From Cellulomonas sp. JH27-2 (GTDB lineage: Bacteria; Actinomycetota; Actinomycetes; Actinomycetales; Cellulomonadaceae), in assembly GCF_014837175.1 (NCBI RefSeq), contig NZ_JACYFR010000002.1:620001-684000 (forward strand): a stretch of 64,000 nucleotides of DNA, read 5' to 3'. The notes beneath the pieces are model-generated. The model searched no databases. It saw only the letters and a program-made list of their open reading frames with translations, and was not told the DNA's origin. This document shows, in pieces, positions 60,558 through 64,000 of the stretch. The position numbers were made by a program, and so were the translations under genes. Every line of letters begins with the position of its first letter. Within the stretch, counting starts at the first letter, position 1.

Positions 60558-63500
60558 GGGCCACCTCCAGGATCTGGTCCCACACACCCGGCGCGGACGG
60601 GTCGAGGCCCTCGGCCTCGGCCTTCGCCAGCGCGCCGCGGACGCGGGCGTACTCGGTGGGCAGCAGGCGCGTGAAGCGTGCGCGTGCCGCCGCGGGGTCG
60701 TCGAGGAGCTGGGCCGCGACGGGCGAGCCGGTCTCCTCGTGGTGCGCGCGCAGCAGCTGCTCGACCAGCGCGAAGTCGTCGTCGTCCAGCTCGGCGAGGG
60801 AGAGCTCACCGCTGCGCACGGCCTCGAGGTTGACGAGTGCCGGCTGCAGGTCCAGGACGTAGGCCGTGCCGCCCGACATGCCGGCACCGAAGTTGCGACC
60901 CGTCCGGCCGAGGACCAGCACGGTGCCGCCCGTCATGTACTCGCACCCGTGGTCGCCCACGCCCTCGACGACGAGCGTGGCACCGGAGTTGCGCACCCCG
61001 AACCGCTCGCCGACCAGACCGCGCAGGAAGATCTGCCCGGTGGTGGCGCCGTAGCCGATGACGTTCCCGGCGATGACGTTGTGCGCACCGGACAGCACGG
61101 CGTTGCGGTCCGGGCGGACGACGATGCGGCCGCCCGACAGGCCCTTGCCGACGTAGTCGTTCGCGTCGCCGAACAGTCGCATGGTGATGCCGCGCGGCAG
61201 GAACGCGCCGAAGGACTGCCCGGCCGAGCCGGTCAGCGTCACGTCGATCGTGTCGTCGGCCAGGCCCGCACCGCCGAAGCGCTTGGTCACCTCGTGGCCC
61301 AGCATCGTGCCGACCGTCCGGTTGACGTTGCGGACCGGCAGGTCGATGCGGACGGGCTCGCGACGCTCGAGGGCGTCGCCCGCCAGATCGATCAGGCGGT
61401 TGTCCAGGGCGCGGGCCAGGCCGTGGTCCTGCGTCTGCGTCTGGTGCAGCGCGGAGCCGCCCAACGGCTCGGGGCGTGCCAGCACAGGACCCAGGTCGAG
61501 GCCCTCGGCCTTCCAGTGGTCGATCGCGGCACGCGTGTCGAGCAGCTCGACGTGGCCCACGGCCTCCAGCAGCGTGCGGAAGCCGAGCTGTGCGAGGAGC
61601 TCGCGCACCTCCTGGGCGACGAACTCCATGAAGGTCACGACGAACTCGGGCTTGCCCGTGAAGCGTGAGCGCAGCTCGGGGTTCTGCGTCGCGACGCCGA
61701 CCGGGCACGTGTCGAGGTGGCAGACGCGCATCATGATGCAGCCGCTGACCACCAGGGGCGCGGTCGCGAAGCCGAACTCCTCGGCGCCGAGCAGCGCGCC
61801 GATGACGACGTCGCGGCCCGTCTTGAGCTGGCCGTCCACCTGCACGACGACGCGGTCGCGCAGGTCGTTGAGCACCAGGGTCTGCTGGGTCTCGGCCAGG
61901 CCGATCTCCCACGGCGTGCCCGCGTGCTTGAGGCTCGTCAGCGGTGAGGCACCCGTTCCGCCGTCGTGGCCGGAGATGAGCACGACGTCCGAGTGCGCCT
62001 TCGCGACGCCCGCGGCTATCGTCCCCACGCCGAACTCGGAGACGAGCTTGGTGTGGATCCGGGCGCTCGGGTTGGCGTTCTTGGCGTCGTGGATCAGCTG
62101 TGCCAGGTCCTCGATCGAGTAGATGTCGTGGTGCGGCGGCGGCGAGATCAGGCCGACGCCCGGTGTCGAGTGCCGCGTCTTGGCGACCCACGGATAGACC
62201 TTGTGGCCGGGCAGCTGGCCGCCCTCGCCGGGCTTGGCGCCCTGGGCCAGCTTGATCTGGATGTCGTCGGCGTTGGTCAGGTACTCACTGGTGACGCCGA
62301 AGCGGCCCGACGCGATCTGCTTGATCGACGAGCGACGGCGGGGGTCGTGCAAGCGCTCGGGGTCCTCGCCGCCCTCGCCCGTGTTCGACTTGGCGCCGAG
62401 CTGGTTCATGGCGATGGCCAGCGTCTCGTGCGCCTCCATCGAGATGGACCCGTAGGACATGGCGCCCGTGTTGAACCGCTTGACGATCTCGCTGACGGGC
62501 TCGACCTCGTCGACGTCGACGGGCTCGCGCCCGTCGGTCTTGAGCTCGAGCAGGCCGCGCAGCGTCATGAGGCGCGAGCTCTGCTCGTCCACCCGGTTCG
62601 TGTACTGCTTGAAGATGTCGTACTGCCGGGTCCGCGTCGAGTGCTGCAGGCGGAACACCGTCTCGGGGTCGAAGAGGTGGTCCTCGCCGTCGCGGCGCCA
62701 CTGGTACTCGCCGCCGACCGCGAGGCGCTGGTGCGCCTGGCGGTTGCCGCTGGCCGGGTACGCGTCCGCGTGGCGGGCGGCCACCTCGGCGGCGATGACG
62801 TCGAGGCCGATGCCCCCGAGCCGACTCGTCGTCCCGGTGAAGTACCGCTCGACGAGCGCGTTCGACAGGCCGATGGCCTCGAAGACCTGGGCGCCGCGGT
62901 ACGAGGCGATCGTCGAGATGCCCATCTTGGACATGACCTTGAGGACGCCCTTGCCGAGAGCCTTGATGAGATTGGCGACCGCCTTGGCCGGGTCGACGGT
63001 GATGAACCCGGAGCGGGCCATCTCCTCGACGGTCTCCATGGCCAGGTACGGGTTGACGGCCGCGGCGCCGTAGCCGACGAGCAGGGCGACGTGGTGCACC
63101 TCGCGGACGTCGCCCGCCTCGACCACCAGCGAGATCTGCGTGCGCGTGTGGCGGCGCAGCGTGTGGTGGTGCACCGCGGAGAGCAGCAGCAGCGACGGGA
63201 TCGGGGCCAGCTCGGCGTCCCCGTTGCGGTCGGACAGCACCAGGAAGCTCACGCCGTCGGCGACCGCGGCGTCCACCTCGGCGAAGATCTCCTCGAGGCG
63301 GGCCTCGAGCGCCTCTCCCCCGCCGGCCGCACGGTACAGGCCGCGGATCGTGGTGGCCCGGAAGCCGAGCGACGGCTCCTTGGCGACGTGCACGATCTTG
63401 GCGAGCTGGTCGTTGTCGATCACCGGGAACGGCAGGATCAGCTTGCGGGCGTGCTCGGGGCCGTCGACGAGCAGGTTCGGCTCGGGACCGATCGCGCCGC

Positions 63501-64000
63501 CGATCGACGTGACGAGCTCCTCGCGGATCGCGTCCAGCGGCGGGTTGGTCACCTGCGCGAACATCTGCGTGAAGTAGTCGAAGAGCATGCGCGGACGGCT
63601 CGACAGCACCGCGACCGGGGTGTCGGAACCCATGGCCCCCAGCGGCTCTGCGCCGGCGGACGCCATCGGCGCCAGCAGGACCTTGAGCTCCTCCTCCGTG
63701 TAACCGAAGGCACGCTGCCGACGACGCACCGAGGCGGCCGAGTGCGCGACGTGCTCGCGCTCGGGCAGCTGCTCCAGGTACGCGGAGTTCTCGCTCACCC
63801 ACTGCGCGTACGGACGCTGCCCGGCGAGCTGGGACTTGAGCTCCTCGTCCTCGATGATCCGGCCCTGGCCGGTGTCCACCAGGAACATGCGCCCCGGCTC
63901 GAGCCGGCCCTTGGCCACGACGGTGGCGGGGTCGATGTCGAGCACGCCTGCCTCGGAGGCGCAGACGACGAGACCGTCCTCGGTGACCCAGTAGCGACCG
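60550..64000 (-). CDS. gltB: Glutamate synthase large subunit (5' end beyond window)
   Basis: The large subunit hydrolyses glutamine and forms glutamate from 2-oxoglutarate in ammonia assimilation. The window holds 1149 codons from the right edge to the stop; the N-terminal glutaminase nucleophile and roughly 350-400 residues are missing. Present are the end of the class II amidotransferase part ([20 protein letters not shown]), the central domain, the FMN-binding synthase domain ([35 protein letters not shown]) with 3Fe-4S cysteines in [20 protein letters not shown], and the C-terminal beta-helix ([20 protein letters not shown]). The stop overlaps gltD by eight bases. Confidence 0.97.
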   Translation of the reverse strand, partial: GRYWVTEDGLVVCASEAGVLDIDPATVVAKGRLEPGRMFLVDTGQGRIIEDEELKSQLAGQRPYAQWVSENSAYLEQLPEREHVAHSAASVRRRQRAFGYTEEELKVLLAPMASAGAEPLGAMGSDTPVAVLSSRPRMLFDYFTQMFAQVTNPPLDAIREELVTSIGGAIGPEPNLLVDGPEHARKLILPFPVIDNDQLAKIVHVAKEPSLGFRATTIRGLYRAAGGGEALEARLEEIFAEVDAAVADGVSFLVLSDRNGDAELAPIPSLLLLSAVHHHTLRRHTRTQISLVVEAGDVREVHHVALLVGYGAAAVNPYLAMETVEEMARSGFITVDPAKAVANLIKALGKGVLKVMSKMGISTIASYRGAQVFEAIGLSNALVERYFTGTTSRLGGIGLDVIAAEVAARHADAYPASGNRQAHQRLAVGGEYQWRRDGEDHLFDPETVFRLQHSTRTRQYDIFKQYTNRVDEQSSRLMTLRGLLELKTDGREPVDVDEVEPVSEIVKRFNTGAMSYGSISMEAHETLAIAMNQLGAKSNTGEGGEDPERLHDPRRRSSIKQIASGRFGVTSEYLTNADDIQIKLAQGAKPGEGGQLPGHKVYPWVAKTRHSTPGVGLISPPPHHDIYSIEDLAQLIHDAKNANPSARIHTKLVSEFGVGTIAAGVAKAHSDVVLISGHDGGTGASPLTSLKHAGTPWEIGLAETQQTLVLNDLRDRVVVQVDGQLKTGRDVVIGALLGAEEFGFATAPLVVSGCIMMRVCHLDTCPVGVATQNPELRSRFTGKPEFVVTFMEFVAQEVRELLAQLGFRTLLEAVGHVELLDTRAAIDHWKAEGLDLGPVLARPEPLGGSALHQTQTQDHGLARALDNRLIDLAGDALERREPVRIDLPVRNVNRTVGTMLGHEVTKRFGGAGLADDTIDVTLTGSAGQSFGAFLPRGITMRLFGDANDYVGKGLSGGRIVVRPDRNAVLSGAHNVIAGNVIGYGATTGQIFLRGLVGERFGVRNSGATLVVEGVGDHGCEYMTGGTVLVLGRTGRNFGAGMSGGTAYVLDLQPALVNLEAVRSGELSLAELDDDDFALVEQLLRAHHEETGSPVAAQLLDDPAAARARFTRLLPTEYARVRGALAKAEAEGLDPSAPGVWDQILEVARG

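Overview
The window is about 64 kb of very GC-rich chromosomal DNA from an actinobacterium. Markers for this are WhiA, RbpA, OpcA, a PdtaR-type ANTAR regulator, a group III phosphofructokinase and a Zur-type repressor. Gene order (uvrC-rapZ-yvcK-whiA-gap-pgk-tpiA-secG; tkt-tal-zwf-opcA-pgl beside ctaB; polA, rpsA, coaE, uvrB, uvrA; pyk, pdtaR) follows the actinobacterial backbone known from Mycobacterium and Streptomyces. A Cellulomonas-like member of the Micrococcales is my best guess, by overall resemblance only. I saw no insertion sequence, prophage, integron or CRISPR array, and no gene-free gap exceeds 300 bp.

Layout. 1-4982 (minus): a chromosome-maintenance run of xerD, parA, scpA, scpB and rluB (cut by the left edge) behind the heme O synthase gene ctaB. 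5225-12478 (plus): the pentose phosphate operon tkt, tal, zwf, opcA, pgl and an O-methyltransferase, closely packed. 12488-21627 (minus): rbpA, secG, then tpiA, pgk, gap, then whiA, yvcK, rapZ, uvrC, with strong hairpins separating the glycolytic units. 21730-24794: an ArsR-like regulator/MFS/OsmC operon and a convergent acetyltransferase gene. 24812-36382: uvrA (with an SOS-box-like site), a GH15 glucosidase and an MBL hydrolase, an acyl-CoA dehydrogenase-like flavoprotein, an aldo/keto reductase, a YciI protein, a TerC membrane protein behind a manganese-type riboswitch, uvrB and a small unknown gene. 36536-39950 (minus): coaE, rpsA, pfkA.

40078-48890 looks like accessory metabolism placed between pfkA/rpsA and polA. 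It holds a methyltransferase, then a GntR/UTRA regulator with two tandem palindromic operators, a ureidoglycolate-lyase-family protein, a flavin monooxygenase-like protein, an amidase fused to an AtzH-like domain, and an NCS2 nucleobase permease. This reads as an uptake and nitrogen-salvage operon for an unidentified heterocycle. A convergent DUF485/acetate symporter pair follows.

49002-64000: polA with a degenerate proofreading site, a thioesterase, an acetyltransferase, an EEP-family hydrolase, pdtaR, a class I tRNA carrying a CAA anticodon, a polysaccharide pyruvyl transferase, a secreted SH3/HExxH protein, zur and a hexapeptide-repeat gene behind a Zur-box-like site, pyk, gltD and gltB (cut by the right edge).

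The clearest regulatory logic in the window is the yybP-ykoY element ahead of terC: the 3' strand of its closing stem can instead pair with the terC ribosome binding site. The most likely undescribed system is the regulated heterocycle/ureide operon at 40966-46816. Start codons often rest on ribosome binding sites or ATGA overlaps; uncertain ones are flagged. All family assignments come from reading the sequence, without database searches.
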